Assembly (NCBI GenBank): GCA_015232395.1 | Contig: JADFZT010000001.1 | Location: forward strand, 25,744-89,743 | Reading direction: 5' to 3' | DNA from: Magnetococcales bacterium | Lineage (GTDB): Bacteria; Pseudomonadota; Magnetococcia; Magnetococcales; JADFZT01 | Length of the DNA stretch: 64,000 nt | Shown: positions 52,129 to 60,692 of the stretch, piece after piece | Position numbering within the stretch: position 1 is the stretch's first letter | Layout: every line of letters begins with the position of its first letter | The notes under the pieces: generated by a model | Databases searched by the model: none | The model's input: the letters and a program-made list of their open reading frames with translations, nothing else | Told to the model about the DNA's origin: nothing | Translations under genes and position numbers: made by a program

Positions 52129-52980
52129 ATGCGCAATTATAAGGACATCTTAACGGTCATCCCCGGGGTAGCCGTGCTGGTTGGTCTGGTCTTCCTGTTT
52201 CAACATTTCGAAGAAGATATTACCAAACCCGCCCACATGACCCCCTCCCAGGGAAGAGCCAACCTGGTTCATCAGGGCAAACGAGCGGTGCGTAAATGCA
52301 TCGCCTGCCACGATATGACCAGTGCCCGCCGGAGCAATCGGGTGGGTCCACCCCTATGGGGCATCTTCAACAAACCCGCAGCAGGCACTGAAAACTACAA
52401 ATATTCCAAAGCCCACACCGCACGGGCCAAGGCAGGACTCATCTGGAACCATCAAACCCTGGACGCCTACCTGAAAAATCCCAAGGCGTTTATTCCCGGC
52501 AACCGAATGGCCTTTGCCGGCATTCGGGTGGATGAGGAACGGCGGCAGCTGATCGCCTATATGGAAACATTGCGGGATAGCGACGAAGAGTCCTCTCCCC
52601 CCTTGATCGCTCCCCCCCAGTCCAAGCTGGTCACCCCGGTGGATCCCCCGAAAAAAAGCCAGGAGGAAGTCCTCAAGCAGGGTCGCCTGGAAGCTGAAAA
52701 GTGTGGGGCCTGTCACGATCTTGGCCCCCGCAAAAAAACCATCGTCGGCCCACCCCTTTGGGGGATCACCGGCGAAGTGGCAGGTCAGGCCAAAAATTTC
52801 CCCTATTCACCGGAATTTTTGGCCCGGGTGGAAAAGGGGCTCACCTGGAATGAGGCCAATATGGATGCCTGGTTGAAGGATCCGAAAGCGTTTCTCCCTG
52901 GCACCCGCATGCTCTTTGGCGGCATTCCCCGACGGGAACGACGTGAAGAGCTCATCACCTACCTCAAAACCCTGCGTTAG
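52129..52980 (+). CDS. membrane-anchored dihaem cytochrome c
   Basis: 283 residues. N-terminal uncleaved helix (DILTVIPGVAVLVGLVFLFQ). Two class I modules, each with haem site (CIACH at 57-61, CGACH at 192-196) and the pattern VGPPLWGI, YSxA/E, LxWNxxxLDAWLKDPKxFxPGxRMxFxGI. The modules are ~40% similar to each other by eye. It probably passes electrons between a quinol oxidase complex and terminal acceptors. The start has no clear ribosome site and lies just after a terminator, so a separate promoter or another start is possible. Confidence 0.86.
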   Translation: MRNYKDILTVIPGVAVLVGLVFLFQHFEEDITKPAHMTPSQGRANLVHQGKRAVRKCIACHDMTSARRSNRVGPPLWGIFNKPAAGTENYKYSKAHTARAKAGLIWNHQTLDAYLKNPKAFIPGNRMAFAGIRVDEERRQLIAYMETLRDSDEESSPPLIAPPQSKLVTPVDPPKKSQEEVLKQGRLEAEKCGACHDLGPRKKTIVGPPLWGITGEVAGQAKNFPYSPEFLARVEKGLTWNEANMDAWLKDPKAFLPGTRMLFGGIPRRERREELITYLKTLR

Positions 52981-52991
52981 GCGGATCGATC

Positions 52992-53447
52992 ATGTCCTCT
53001 TCCCGGCACATTTCCGATAACCGCAAAGCCCGCTTCAACTATGAAATTTCAGATAAGTTTGAAGCAGGAATTGTGCTCACCGGAACCGAGGTCAAAGCCC
53101 TGCGCCAAGGTCGGCTCAATATGGGAGAGTCTTACGCCTACATCCGCCGGGATGAACTCTTCTGGGCCAACGCCAACATTCCCCACTACTCCCACGGCAA
53201 CGTCAACAACCACGATCCCGTGCGGGTCCGAAAACTATTGGTCCACAGACAGGAAATCCGCCGTTTGATCGGCGTCACCAAAGAAAAAGGGATGTCGCTG
53301 ATTCCCCTCAAAGCCTACTGGAAGGGGGGAAAGGTGAAGCTGGAGGTGGGAATTGCCAAGGGTAAAAAGCTCTACGATAAACGCAAAACCCAGCAGGAAC
53401 GGGATTGGAAGCGGGATAAGGAACGGCTCCTCAAGGCGGGAGATTGA
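52992..53447 (+). CDS. smpB: SsrA-binding protein
   Basis: 151 residues, standard length. Binds tmRNA for trans-translation of stalled ribosomes. Seen: ISDNRKARFNYEISDKFEAG, VLTGTEVKALRQGRLNMGES, NIPHYSHGNVNNHDPVRVRK and the Lys-rich tail GIAKGKKLYDKRKTQQERDW. It begins 11 bases after the dihaem cytochrome. I looked for ssrA downstream and see none in the window. Confidence 0.96.
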   Translation: MSSSRHISDNRKARFNYEISDKFEAGIVLTGTEVKALRQGRLNMGESYAYIRRDELFWANANIPHYSHGNVNNHDPVRVRKLLVHRQEIRRLIGVTKEKGMSLIPLKAYWKGGKVKLEVGIAKGKKLYDKRKTQQERDWKRDKERLLKAGD

Positions 53448-53540
53448 CTGGTCTTGCTACTTGGGAATTGGCACTGGGACATCGCGGTCGCTTTGATGAA
53501 ATAGAGTCAAGACCTTGGAGCTACTGGGAATGGAAGGCAG

Positions 53541-53590
53541 CCCGCATAAACCCGTGTAAACCCGCATAAACCCGCGCAAACCCGCGTAGA
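53541..53590. repeat. 10-bp tandem repeat, five units
   Basis: Consecutive units CCCGCATAAA, CCCGTGTAAA, CCCGCATAAA, CCCGCGCAAA, CCCGCGTAGA. Period exactly ten bases; units differ at two to four positions. Confidence 0.85.
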
Positions 53591-53638
53591 ATGCGGTGAG
53601 CCACGCGAACCGCATCAATCAAGACGGATGTGCCATTT

Positions 53639-53880
53639 TATAACCATTCGAATCAAGAATTGGACACATGCCGTTGCACTTTTTTCGTCATTCCCGCGAA
53701 TGCGGGAATCCAGGGTGTCTGGCACAAACCTTTCCAAATCTTGTTTCACTTTCAGCAAAACAGCAGCCTTGCTGAAGATTTTGTTTTTCCTTGAGAGCCA
53801 TGATTATCTCTCTGGACCCCCGCCTTCGCGGGGATGACGAGTCAGAGAAGAGTGTCCAATTCTGAAGTAGACCTGCTATA
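53639..53880. repeat. MITE-like element, copy C (242 bp)
   Basis: Same length and layout as copy A; left tip TATAACCATTCGAATCAAG and right tip AGACCTGCTATA. It interrupts the ~38-base direct repeat noted in this region. Internal palindromes TTCCCGCGAATGCGGGAA and CCCCCGCCTTCGCGGGGA are intact. Confidence 0.85.
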
Positions 53881-53976
53881 GATCTGGAACGACTATACAT
53901 CGCGGTCTCTTTGACAAAAAAATCAAGACCTTGGGGCTGCGCCCCAAACCCGCTGGGGATGAAAAACAAAATCAAA

Positions 53977-54033
53977 AGATTAAGATCAACAGATTAAGAT
54001 CAACAGATTAAGATCAAAAGATTTAAGATCAAA
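53977..54033. repeat. 14-bp tandem repeat, about four units
   Basis: Units AGATTAAGATCAAC, AGATTAAGATCAAC, AGATTAAGATCAAA and AGATTTAAGATCAAA. Flanked by the hairpins GGGGCTGCGCCCC and GTGGGCTCTGCCCAC. Confidence 0.85.
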
Positions 54034-54114
54034 AGACAAACCGTGGGCTCTGCCCACACCCGGAAGGGAGATAATCCCCCTTCACCCCTAATAGTAAAAT
54101 CAAAGGAAAAACCA

Positions 54115-55008
54115 TTACTCCAAACGCATCTTTTCCTGGTGTTTTTTGTAAAGCGCATGAATCAAACCGTCCGCCAAACCAATCTGAGGGACGTGAATAT
54201 CCTTAATCCCCCCCCAATCCATAATCGCAGAAAAAATACGACCCGCCGGTAAAATCACATCAGCCCGATCCGGTCGAAGCCCAAGCTTGATCATCCGCTC
54301 CTCATAAGTCAGCCGCTCCAACATCGCCAACACCTTTTCCAAACGCTTCCGGGAAAGAGCCTTGTCCTGACGCCGCAGAGAAAGCTTGAAAATCTTATTG
54401 ATATTGCCCCCAAAACCAATTGCCCGGAGCTTTTCCATCCCCCGGCTGTTTTTTTTCACCCAAGCCCCCATCTTCGACCAACGGGCACTGCTCACCAACG
54501 CCTCCTTCAAACGAATGGTGCCTATCTTGAACGACTCCGCCGCCACCAGCGCACCGCTATTATAAAGAATCAATTCAGTCGAGCCGCCACCCACATCGAT
54601 GAAGAGATAGTTGCCATCAAGAAAACGCCCATCCAGCCGATTCAAGGCGATATATTCCGCCTCCTTGGCCCCTGTGATCAATTCCAGGTCGATATGGGCC
54701 TCCTTGTGAACCCGTCTCGCAATCTCCTCACCATTGTCCGCAGAGCGCAGGGCTGAGGTGGCACAGGCCAGATAATCCTCCACCCGGCAAACATCCATCA
54801 GATGACGGAAGCTGATCATGGTCTTGATCAGATCCTCTGTCCGCTGGGGAGAGATGGCATTTTTCAGAAAAGCATCTTCTCCCAAACGCACCGGCACCCG
54901 ATAAAGATTGGCTTTTCGGACCAGAGGGGTCCAATCACCCACCTCGTAAACATTGGAAACCAGCAGACGAACAGCATTGGAGCCAATATCAATTGCAGCC
55001 AGTATCAT
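54115..55008 (-). CDS. Ppx/GppA family phosphatase
   Basis: 297 residues from the ATG at 55008 (GGAG six bases upstream); the frame opens at 55050. Only the ASKHA-type catalytic domain is present, with phosphate loops ILAAIDIGSNAVRLLVSN and LFIDVGGGSTELILY, and the catalytic Glu region ITGAKEAEYIALN. Full-length Ppx/GppA have a further HD-like domain that is missing. It may hydrolyse polyphosphate or pppGpp. Short variants of this kind are widespread. Confidence 0.85.
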   Translation of the reverse strand: MILAAIDIGSNAVRLLVSNVYEVGDWTPLVRKANLYRVPVRLGEDAFLKNAISPQRTEDLIKTMISFRHLMDVCRVEDYLACATSALRSADNGEEIARRVHKEAHIDLELITGAKEAEYIALNRLDGRFLDGNYLFIDVGGGSTELILYNSGALVAAESFKIGTIRLKEALVSSARWSKMGAWVKKNSRGMEKLRAIGFGGNINKIFKLSLRRQDKALSRKRLEKVLAMLERLTYEERMIKLGLRPDRADVILPAGRIFSAIMDWGGIKDIHVPQIGLADGLIHALYKKHQEKMRLE

Positions 55009-55112
55009 CTTTTCTCCATCTTTGATTGTGCGGCTCATGCTGCTCTCCAATCCGCTTTGACAGCCAAACCCATATACAAACTATCCCGATTCAATCGCTC
55101 TTATGAAACACC

Positions 55113-58100
55113 TCAGGAAACCGAACGCCCCAAGATGCGTTTCCGCAACCCCATCACCAGGGAAAAGAGGGTGGGAATCAAAGCCAGGGTGAGAAAAGTG
55201 GCCAGCAACAAGCCACCGATCACCACACTCCCCAACCCCCGATAAAGCTCCGAACCCGCCCCCGGAAAAAGCACCAAAGGCAACAAACCACACACCGAGG
55301 TAAAGGTGGACATAAAGATGGGTCGCACCCGAATGCGTACCGACTCCGCCACCGCTTCGTTGGGGTCCATCCCCTCTTCCCGGATAAAATTCAGCGCCTG
55401 ATGCACGATGAGAATGGCGTTGTTGACCACGACACCGATCAAAATCACAAAGCCCAACATGGTGAGCACATCCAGAGGTTGATGGTGGAAAAGGTTCAAC
55501 ACCTCAAGCCCCAACACCCCGCCAGCAGCAGCCAGGGGCACCGTGGCAATGATCACCAACGGATAGAGAAAAGATTCGAACAGAGCCGCCATCAACAAAA
55601 AGGTGATGGTCAAGGCGAGCAAAAACTGCCCCTTCATCGCCTCCTTGGCCAGGTTCAATTGATCCGCCCCTTCGGTCAGGCGCAACTGAGTCAACCTGGG
55701 CAACCCTTCGGCCTCCATGGGGGCGATCAATTTTTCCCGTACCGCCTGGATGGTCTCTTCCATGGTGGTCTCCCGGGGGGGATTGATCCGTAGAGAGACC
55801 GAACGCTCCCGCTCCAGATGGTCGATCTGCACCGGTCCCGACGCCATCACCAGATCGGCTACCGTCGCTACGGGAATGATCTCGCCGTTTCGGGTCACCA
55901 ACGGAAACTGCCCCACCTCCTGAGTGCGCCGCACTTTCGGCACCACCCCCCGAATCACCAGATCCATCTCCTTGCCTTCGATGAGAATTTCATCCACCCG
56001 CAGGCCATCCCCGGCAAATGCGGCTACACTCTGCCCCACCTCCCTGGCTGAAAGGCCGTTTTCCCGGGAACGCAGGCGATTGGGGATCAGCTGAATCTCC
56101 GGATTGGCCAGCTCCAGCCCCGGTATGGGACGAATTTGGGAGCCGGGGAGGGCTTCCTGGGCCATACCGAAGAGACGCCCCGCCAGATCCATCACCGTGG
56201 GGAGTTCCGGCCCGGTAATCGCCAGATCCAACGAACGGCCCTGACCGATACCCCGGCCAAAGATGGACCGCTGGTTGACGATGCCGATGGTGCCGGGAAT
56301 GTTACCGATGGGCTTTTTCATCAGATCCACCAGATCCCGAACCCGCTCCGGATCCTTGGCGGCTGCCCCCATGAAAGCCACGGCGCCGCGCGCCACAAAG
56401 AAAAAGTGGCGGATGGCAGGCTCTCGCAATGGTTCTCCTTCTGCCGCCTCCCAGTGGGGTTTCAGGGTCTCTTCCACCCCATGGGCCAAGCGGGTCATCT
56501 CCGCCAGGTTGTAGCCCGGGGGAGGGATCAACATGGCAAAAATCAGATTGCGGTTACCGCTGGGGAGATATTCCGCTGAGGGCACCAGATGGATGGTGGT
56601 GGTAATGGTGGCGGCAATGAGCACGCCCGCCACCAGCAGTCGGGTAAAAATGCGCCGGTTGACCCAACGGATCCCCCCCGCCAACGCCCCGGCGACACCC
56701 ACCCCCTTGGCCCCTTCCCGCCCCCCATTTGTCGCTCCATCCTGTCTACCAACAGCCCCACGGCCCCCATCCCCATTGGTGATGACCGGATTTTCCCCGC
56801 TCCCCTCGACTGAATCGATATGGGAGCCATTGCCGGAAGAACGGTTGTCAGAACCGTTGCCTCTCCCTCTGCGTTGGCTCAAGCGCCCAATCAGGCGGCT
56901 GCCCAGGGTGGGAATCACCGTGGTGGAGACCACCAGGGAAAAAAGCACCGCGGCACACAATGCCACGGCGATATCACCAAAAAGCTGGGCGGCTTCGATC
57001 TTGAGGGTCAAAATCGGCAAAAAGACCGCTACCGTCGTCGCCGTGGAGATAAAAATCGCCCCCCACACCTGGGAGGTGCCCTTCACCGCCGCTTCCCGGC
57101 CAGCCATGCCGGCCCGTCGCAGGCGGACGATATTTTCCAGCACCACGATGGCCGGATCCACCACCATCCCCACCGCAAAGGCCAGGCCCGCCAGGGAGAT
57201 CACATTCACCGAACGCCCCACCCCGGCCATGGCCAAAAAGGCCCCGATCACCGAGATGGGAATGGCGAGGGCGATGATGCCGGTGGCAGAGACCGAGCGC
57301 AAAAAGAGGATCAACACCCCCATGGCGAGCACCCCGCCGATGAGGAGATTTTTTTTCACCAGATCGATGGCATCGACGATATAGTCGGTCTGGTCAAAAA
57401 CGATGGTGAGACGCATCCCCCGATCTTGCAGGACCCCCTCATTCAGATAGGTGAGCGCCTCTTTCACCTCGGCCATGATATCGAGCACGTTGGCGCCCTG
57501 CTCCCGGATGGCGTTGATAGCCAACATGGAGCGGCCATTGCCCCGGACATGGACGCTGGCATCCTTATAATCAAAAGCCACCGTGGCCACATCCCCCACG
57601 GTGACCGGTCCTGCCTCGTCGGAGCGGATCACCACCTGAGAGACCTGCTCCGGGGTTAAAAAACGCCCCACGGTACGCACCAGATAGCTGCGCTTACCCT
57701 CATCAAGCTTACCCGCAGAAATATCGCTGTTGGCCCCCCGCAACACTTCCGCGAGATCCGTAACGGTCATTTTTCGGGCGGCGAGTCTCGCGGGATCCAC
57801 CGTGATCCGCAACTCCCGCTCCCGGCCACCATAGATATTGATGGTAGCCACCCCGGGTATGCGCTCAAGCTCCGGTTTGATCACATCCTCGGCAAAGTCA
57901 AACGCCGTGGCCATATCCCGCATATCCCCGGGATCCAGGCGGTCCAGGCGAATCCAGGTGATGGGGGCATCATCGGAGTCAGCGGTTTTGAGGGTGGGCC
58001 GCTGGGCATCCTCGGGATAGTTGCGCACCCGTTGCAGGCGATTGGCCACCAGCACCAGGGCGGCATCCATATCGGTGCCGTTGCGAAATTCGAGTTTGAT

Positions 58101-58370
58101 CTTGGAGCGGCCAAAATAGGAGGAGGATTTCAGGCTTTGCAGCCCTGGGACCGCTTTGAGCACCTCTTCCTGGGGAATGGTAATCTCCCCTTCCACCTCC
58201 GTGGGGGAGGCCCCGGACCAGGTGGTGGAGACCGATATGGTGGGTTTGCGCACATCGGGGATAAGCTGCACCGGGATGCGAAAAAGCGCCAGCACCCCAA
58301 AGAGGATCACCAGCAGCACCCCGACAGCGACGGCCACCGGGCGCTCAGCAGAAATGCGGACCAGATTCAT
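55113..58370 (-). CDS. RND efflux transporter with altered proton-relay motif
   Basis: 1085 residues, AcrB superfamily. Helix 1: PVAVAVGVLLVILFGVLALF. In helix 4 the usual Asp-Asp pair is Asp-Pro: LAFAVGMVVDPAIVVLENIV. Helix 10 has GVVVNNAILIVHQAL. Between the halves (about residues 500-570) is a long Gly/Asn/Arg-rich cytoplasmic insertion (GNGSDNRSSGNGSHID and GDGGRGAVGRQDG). The adaptor gene upstream overlaps by 4 nt. Closer to the HAE group than to heavy-metal pumps. The missing second Asp could change proton coupling. Confidence 0.9.
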   Translation of the reverse strand: MNLVRISAERPVAVAVGVLLVILFGVLALFRIPVQLIPDVRKPTISVSTTWSGASPTEVEGEITIPQEEVLKAVPGLQSLKSSSYFGRSKIKLEFRNGTDMDAALVLVANRLQRVRNYPEDAQRPTLKTADSDDAPITWIRLDRLDPGDMRDMATAFDFAEDVIKPELERIPGVATINIYGGRERELRITVDPARLAARKMTVTDLAEVLRGANSDISAGKLDEGKRSYLVRTVGRFLTPEQVSQVVIRSDEAGPVTVGDVATVAFDYKDASVHVRGNGRSMLAINAIREQGANVLDIMAEVKEALTYLNEGVLQDRGMRLTIVFDQTDYIVDAIDLVKKNLLIGGVLAMGVLILFLRSVSATGIIALAIPISVIGAFLAMAGVGRSVNVISLAGLAFAVGMVVDPAIVVLENIVRLRRAGMAGREAAVKGTSQVWGAIFISTATTVAVFLPILTLKIEAAQLFGDIAVALCAAVLFSLVVSTTVIPTLGSRLIGRLSQRRGRGNGSDNRSSGNGSHIDSVEGSGENPVITNGDGGRGAVGRQDGATNGGREGAKGVGVAGALAGGIRWVNRRIFTRLLVAGVLIAATITTTIHLVPSAEYLPSGNRNLIFAMLIPPPGYNLAEMTRLAHGVEETLKPHWEAAEGEPLREPAIRHFFFVARGAVAFMGAAAKDPERVRDLVDLMKKPIGNIPGTIGIVNQRSIFGRGIGQGRSLDLAITGPELPTVMDLAGRLFGMAQEALPGSQIRPIPGLELANPEIQLIPNRLRSRENGLSAREVGQSVAAFAGDGLRVDEILIEGKEMDLVIRGVVPKVRRTQEVGQFPLVTRNGEIIPVATVADLVMASGPVQIDHLERERSVSLRINPPRETTMEETIQAVREKLIAPMEAEGLPRLTQLRLTEGADQLNLAKEAMKGQFLLALTITFLLMAALFESFLYPLVIIATVPLAAAGGVLGLEVLNLFHHQPLDVLTMLGFVILIGVVVNNAILIVHQALNFIREEGMDPNEAVAESVRIRVRPIFMSTFTSVCGLLPLVLFPGAGSELYRGLGSVVIGGLLLATFLTLALIPTLFSLVMGLRKRILGRSVS

Positions 58371-59464
58371 GGAGAAGGCTCATCCGCAAGAACCCGGACG
58401 GTTTGCCCGGGGCGAAGCCGTTCATTGCCTCGCACCACCACTTGTGCCCCCACCTCCACCCCGTCAAGCACCTGAAAACGATCTGCCACCGCCTCTCCCA
58501 GGGTGACGTTATGGGGTTGGACGCTCTCCCCCGTGAGGACATAGACAAACACCCGATCCCGGTCCCGAACCACCGCATCCTTGGGGAGCAGGGGAAAGGT
58601 TTTTGGGGGACCGCTGGCGATTTGCAGCTGCACTTCATCCCCCGCCACCACCCCGGGGAGGGCGTCCCGCTGCCAAAAAGTGGGGCGGTTGCGGCTGATG
58701 GGGTCGTTGCGGGGTACGGTGGCCCGCAGGGTCACAAAAGAGACTGATTCATCGGCAGGTGCGCCCACATCCCTGGCCAAAAAAGCCTCGGCTTGGGCAC
58801 CAGGTACCAGATGAACCGCCAGATGGCCGGGAATCATGGCGCGAATTTCCAGATGGTCGGGGTCCATCAGGGAAGCCACCGGATCCCCCCGGTCGATCCA
58901 CTGCCCGGTCTGGGCTGAACGGGTGCTCACCACCCCATCGAAGGGCGCGGTAATCCGGTGCCAGGCCAGGCGATCCCGAGCCAGCCCCAACTCTGCTTTG
59001 GCGCGGGCCAGGATGGGCGTGCGAATCGCCACCTCTGCTTCCGAATCAGCCAGCCGCCGTTTGGAAATCAGATCGGTGCCGCTCAACTTGCGATCCCGGC
59101 TGAGATCCTTGCGGGCCTTTTCCAGACGGGCCAGCGCTTCAGCCACAGCAGCTTCCTTGGCAGCCACCTCCCGCTGGGCCTCCTGGGGATCCAGGGTGAC
59201 GAGCTTGGCGCCGCGCTTGACCCGGTCTCCCGGCTCCACCCAGATACGGGAAACACTCCCCGCCACCCGGGCCGCCACCACGGTTTCCAGCAGCGGAATC
59301 ACCGTACCACTCACCCGACTCATGGGGGCGACCGACCGCTGGGTCACTTGGGCAATCGCCACCGCTGGGGGAGGGCGGCCTTTTTTTTCTTTGGCCGCCA
59401 GAGTCAGGGGCCATAAAAAAAAGCTCGCCGCCAGCAGGAAGAGGAGAGGGGAAGGTCTCAACAT
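58367..59464 (-). CDS. RND efflux adaptor (membrane fusion protein)
   Basis: The frame is open to 59497 but the ATG at 59464 gives a signal-like start (RPSPLLFLLAASFFLWPLTL). 365 residues: lipoyl half (RVAGSVSRIWVEPGDRVKRG), coiled hairpin (EAAVAEALARLEKARKDLSR), second half (ITAPFDGVVSTRSAQTGQWI) and beta-barrel. Pairs with the RND pump it overlaps. No outer-membrane channel gene is in sight and no regulator is adjacent. Confidence 0.87.
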   Translation of the reverse strand: MLRPSPLLFLLAASFFLWPLTLAAKEKKGRPPPAVAIAQVTQRSVAPMSRVSGTVIPLLETVVAARVAGSVSRIWVEPGDRVKRGAKLVTLDPQEAQREVAAKEAAVAEALARLEKARKDLSRDRKLSGTDLISKRRLADSEAEVAIRTPILARAKAELGLARDRLAWHRITAPFDGVVSTRSAQTGQWIDRGDPVASLMDPDHLEIRAMIPGHLAVHLVPGAQAEAFLARDVGAPADESVSFVTLRATVPRNDPISRNRPTFWQRDALPGVVAGDEVQLQIASGPPKTFPLLPKDAVVRDRDRVFVYVLTGESVQPHNVTLGEAVADRFQVLDGVEVGAQVVVRGNERLRPGQTVRVLADEPSP

Positions 59465-59649
59465 ACAATCGGATCCCGGTTTAACCTTGAATTTCAAGAA
59501 AATGGAGAAAAATTATTCAGCGTTTCAAAACGCTTGGACCCGATTGGAGCACAAAAGGTTCTCGCAATCAAAGATCCAACACCATCCATCTCGATTTCAG
59601 GGGATCAAACCCCCCTCTCACAGCCTGGCAGGATAACAATGATATGGGT

Positions 59650-60243
59650 TCAACGGTGGGAAACAATGGCCCTGAGACGCTTGGTTGCCTTCTGGTCAAG
59701 AGTCATATCCACCGGCTCCGGCCCAAAGCGAGCGGCGAGTTCAGAGAGGGTACACCCCTCCAGGGGATGGATCATCTCCCCGGCCAGCTCCGCCAGGGGC
59801 AAAGCGAGAAAGGGACGGGAGGGGATATCCGGATCGGGCAAAATCAACTTTTCCGCCCGGAGCACCTGCCGACCCATGAGGGCGATATCCAGATCCAGGG
59901 TTCGGGGGGCGTAGCGGTCGGGGCGGCGCTGCCGATGGCAGGCGGCTTCGATCTCTCGCAGCAGCTGGCGAAGGGGGAGGGGAGGGAGATCCGAACGGCA
60001 CAGAAGCGCGCCATTCAAAAAATCGGCAGGCCCCCTCTCCGAAAGGCTGTTGTCACCCTCTGAGACAGGGTCAAGCGCCGGGGGAGCGCCCTGGGGATTG
60101 GGATTGGGCAGGGGAGGGGTGCGCCACACCGAGGAGAGCGCTTCTATGGGGATCCGCTCATGGAGCTGTTTCAAGCCCCTTTCCAGATTTTCCAGGGGAT
60201 CGATATTGGATCCAAAGGCGATTAAAACCGGAGGACGCATCAC
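59650..60243 (-). CDS. folK: 6-hydroxymethyl-7,8-dihydropterin pyrophosphokinase
   Basis: 197 residues. Transfers pyrophosphate from ATP to the pterin in folate synthesis. Motifs: VLIAFGSNIDPLENLERGLK, SSVWRTPPL, FLNGALLCRSDLPPLPLRQL, RRPDRYAPRTLDLDIALMGR (catalytic Asp pair) and DIPSRPFLALPLAELAGEMI. An extra ~25 residues (NPNPQGAPPALDPVSEGDNS) form a loop insertion compared with E. coli FolK. Overlaps folB by 4 nt (ATGA). Confidence 0.93.
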   Translation of the reverse strand: MMRPPVLIAFGSNIDPLENLERGLKQLHERIPIEALSSVWRTPPLPNPNPQGAPPALDPVSEGDNSLSERGPADFLNGALLCRSDLPPLPLRQLLREIEAACHRQRRPDRYAPRTLDLDIALMGRQVLRAEKLILPDPDIPSRPFLALPLAELAGEMIHPLEGCTLSELAARFGPEPVDMTLDQKATKRLRAIVSHR

Positions 60244-60629
60244 CCACGGCCACGTTCGATCTCAACCCCCACCGAACGGGCAAAACGCAGGGCACCGGGC
60301 TTTTCCACCCCGATGCGCACCCGTTCCACCCCCGGCTCCTCCAGACACATCTCAGCCAGCTTTTCAGCCAAAGCCTCCACCAGATAAAAGGAGGACGCTT
60401 CGGTAAAGGCGATCATCCGCTTGGCGAGGGTCTTATAGTTGACGGTATCCTCAATGCGGTCGCTCCGGCCTGCTGTGGTGATATCGGCAAACAGGGTGAC
60501 ATTCACCACCACATCCTGGCGGGTATTGCGCTCCCAATCCTGGATGCCGATGACACAGCGCAAGAGCAGATCCCGGATGACGATGCGATCCAGGGGCTTT
60601 GCGACCGATGATTGCTCTTCCCTGCCCAT
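60240..60629 (-). CDS. folB: dihydroneopterin aldolase
   Basis: 129 residues. Acts one step before FolK. Seen: IRDLLLRCVIGIQDWERNTR (with Glu of the active site), DTVNYKTLAKRMIAFTEASS and YLVEALAEKLAEMCLEEPGV. First of the folB-folK pair. The SDR gene at 60693 lies 63 bases upstream on the same strand, so the three may form one pterin operon. Confidence 0.92.
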   Translation of the reverse strand: MGREEQSSVAKPLDRIVIRDLLLRCVIGIQDWERNTRQDVVVNVTLFADITTAGRSDRIEDTVNYKTLAKRMIAFTEASSFYLVEALAEKLAEMCLEEPGVERVRIGVEKPGALRFARSVGVEIERGRG

Positions 60630-60692
60630 GGGTTTGGTTTCCTTCCTGAATTATCCATCACAATGAATCATTTGCAGGCGCATGCCAGCTAT

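Larger units (their letters stand above)
53448..54114. other. repeat-rich gene-free region
   Basis: About 670 bases without a gene. Contents: a direct repeat of ~38 bases (CATCGCGGTCGCTTTGA... at 53480-53519 and 53898-53936), the tandem array at 53541, MITE copy C, hairpin TTGGGGCTGCGCCCCAA at 53931-53947, the tandem array at 53977 and the hairpin GTGGGCTCTGCCCAC at 54043-54057. It lies between convergent smpB and ppx. Confidence 0.75.

Noticed and set aside
53448-53640. tmRNA (ssrA) next to smpB
   Set aside because: No alanyl-tRNA-like ends or tag reading frame can be found; sequence here is repeats.
53688-53975. 95-residue frame (and its partner at 16984-17190) sharing ESETRFGKV and PGFPHSRE
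   Set aside because: They resemble each other because both lie in copies of the MITE; the shared sequence is repeat, not a protein family.
53541-54033. CRISPR array
   Set aside because: The tandem units are 10 and 14 bases with no spacers, and no cas genes are near.
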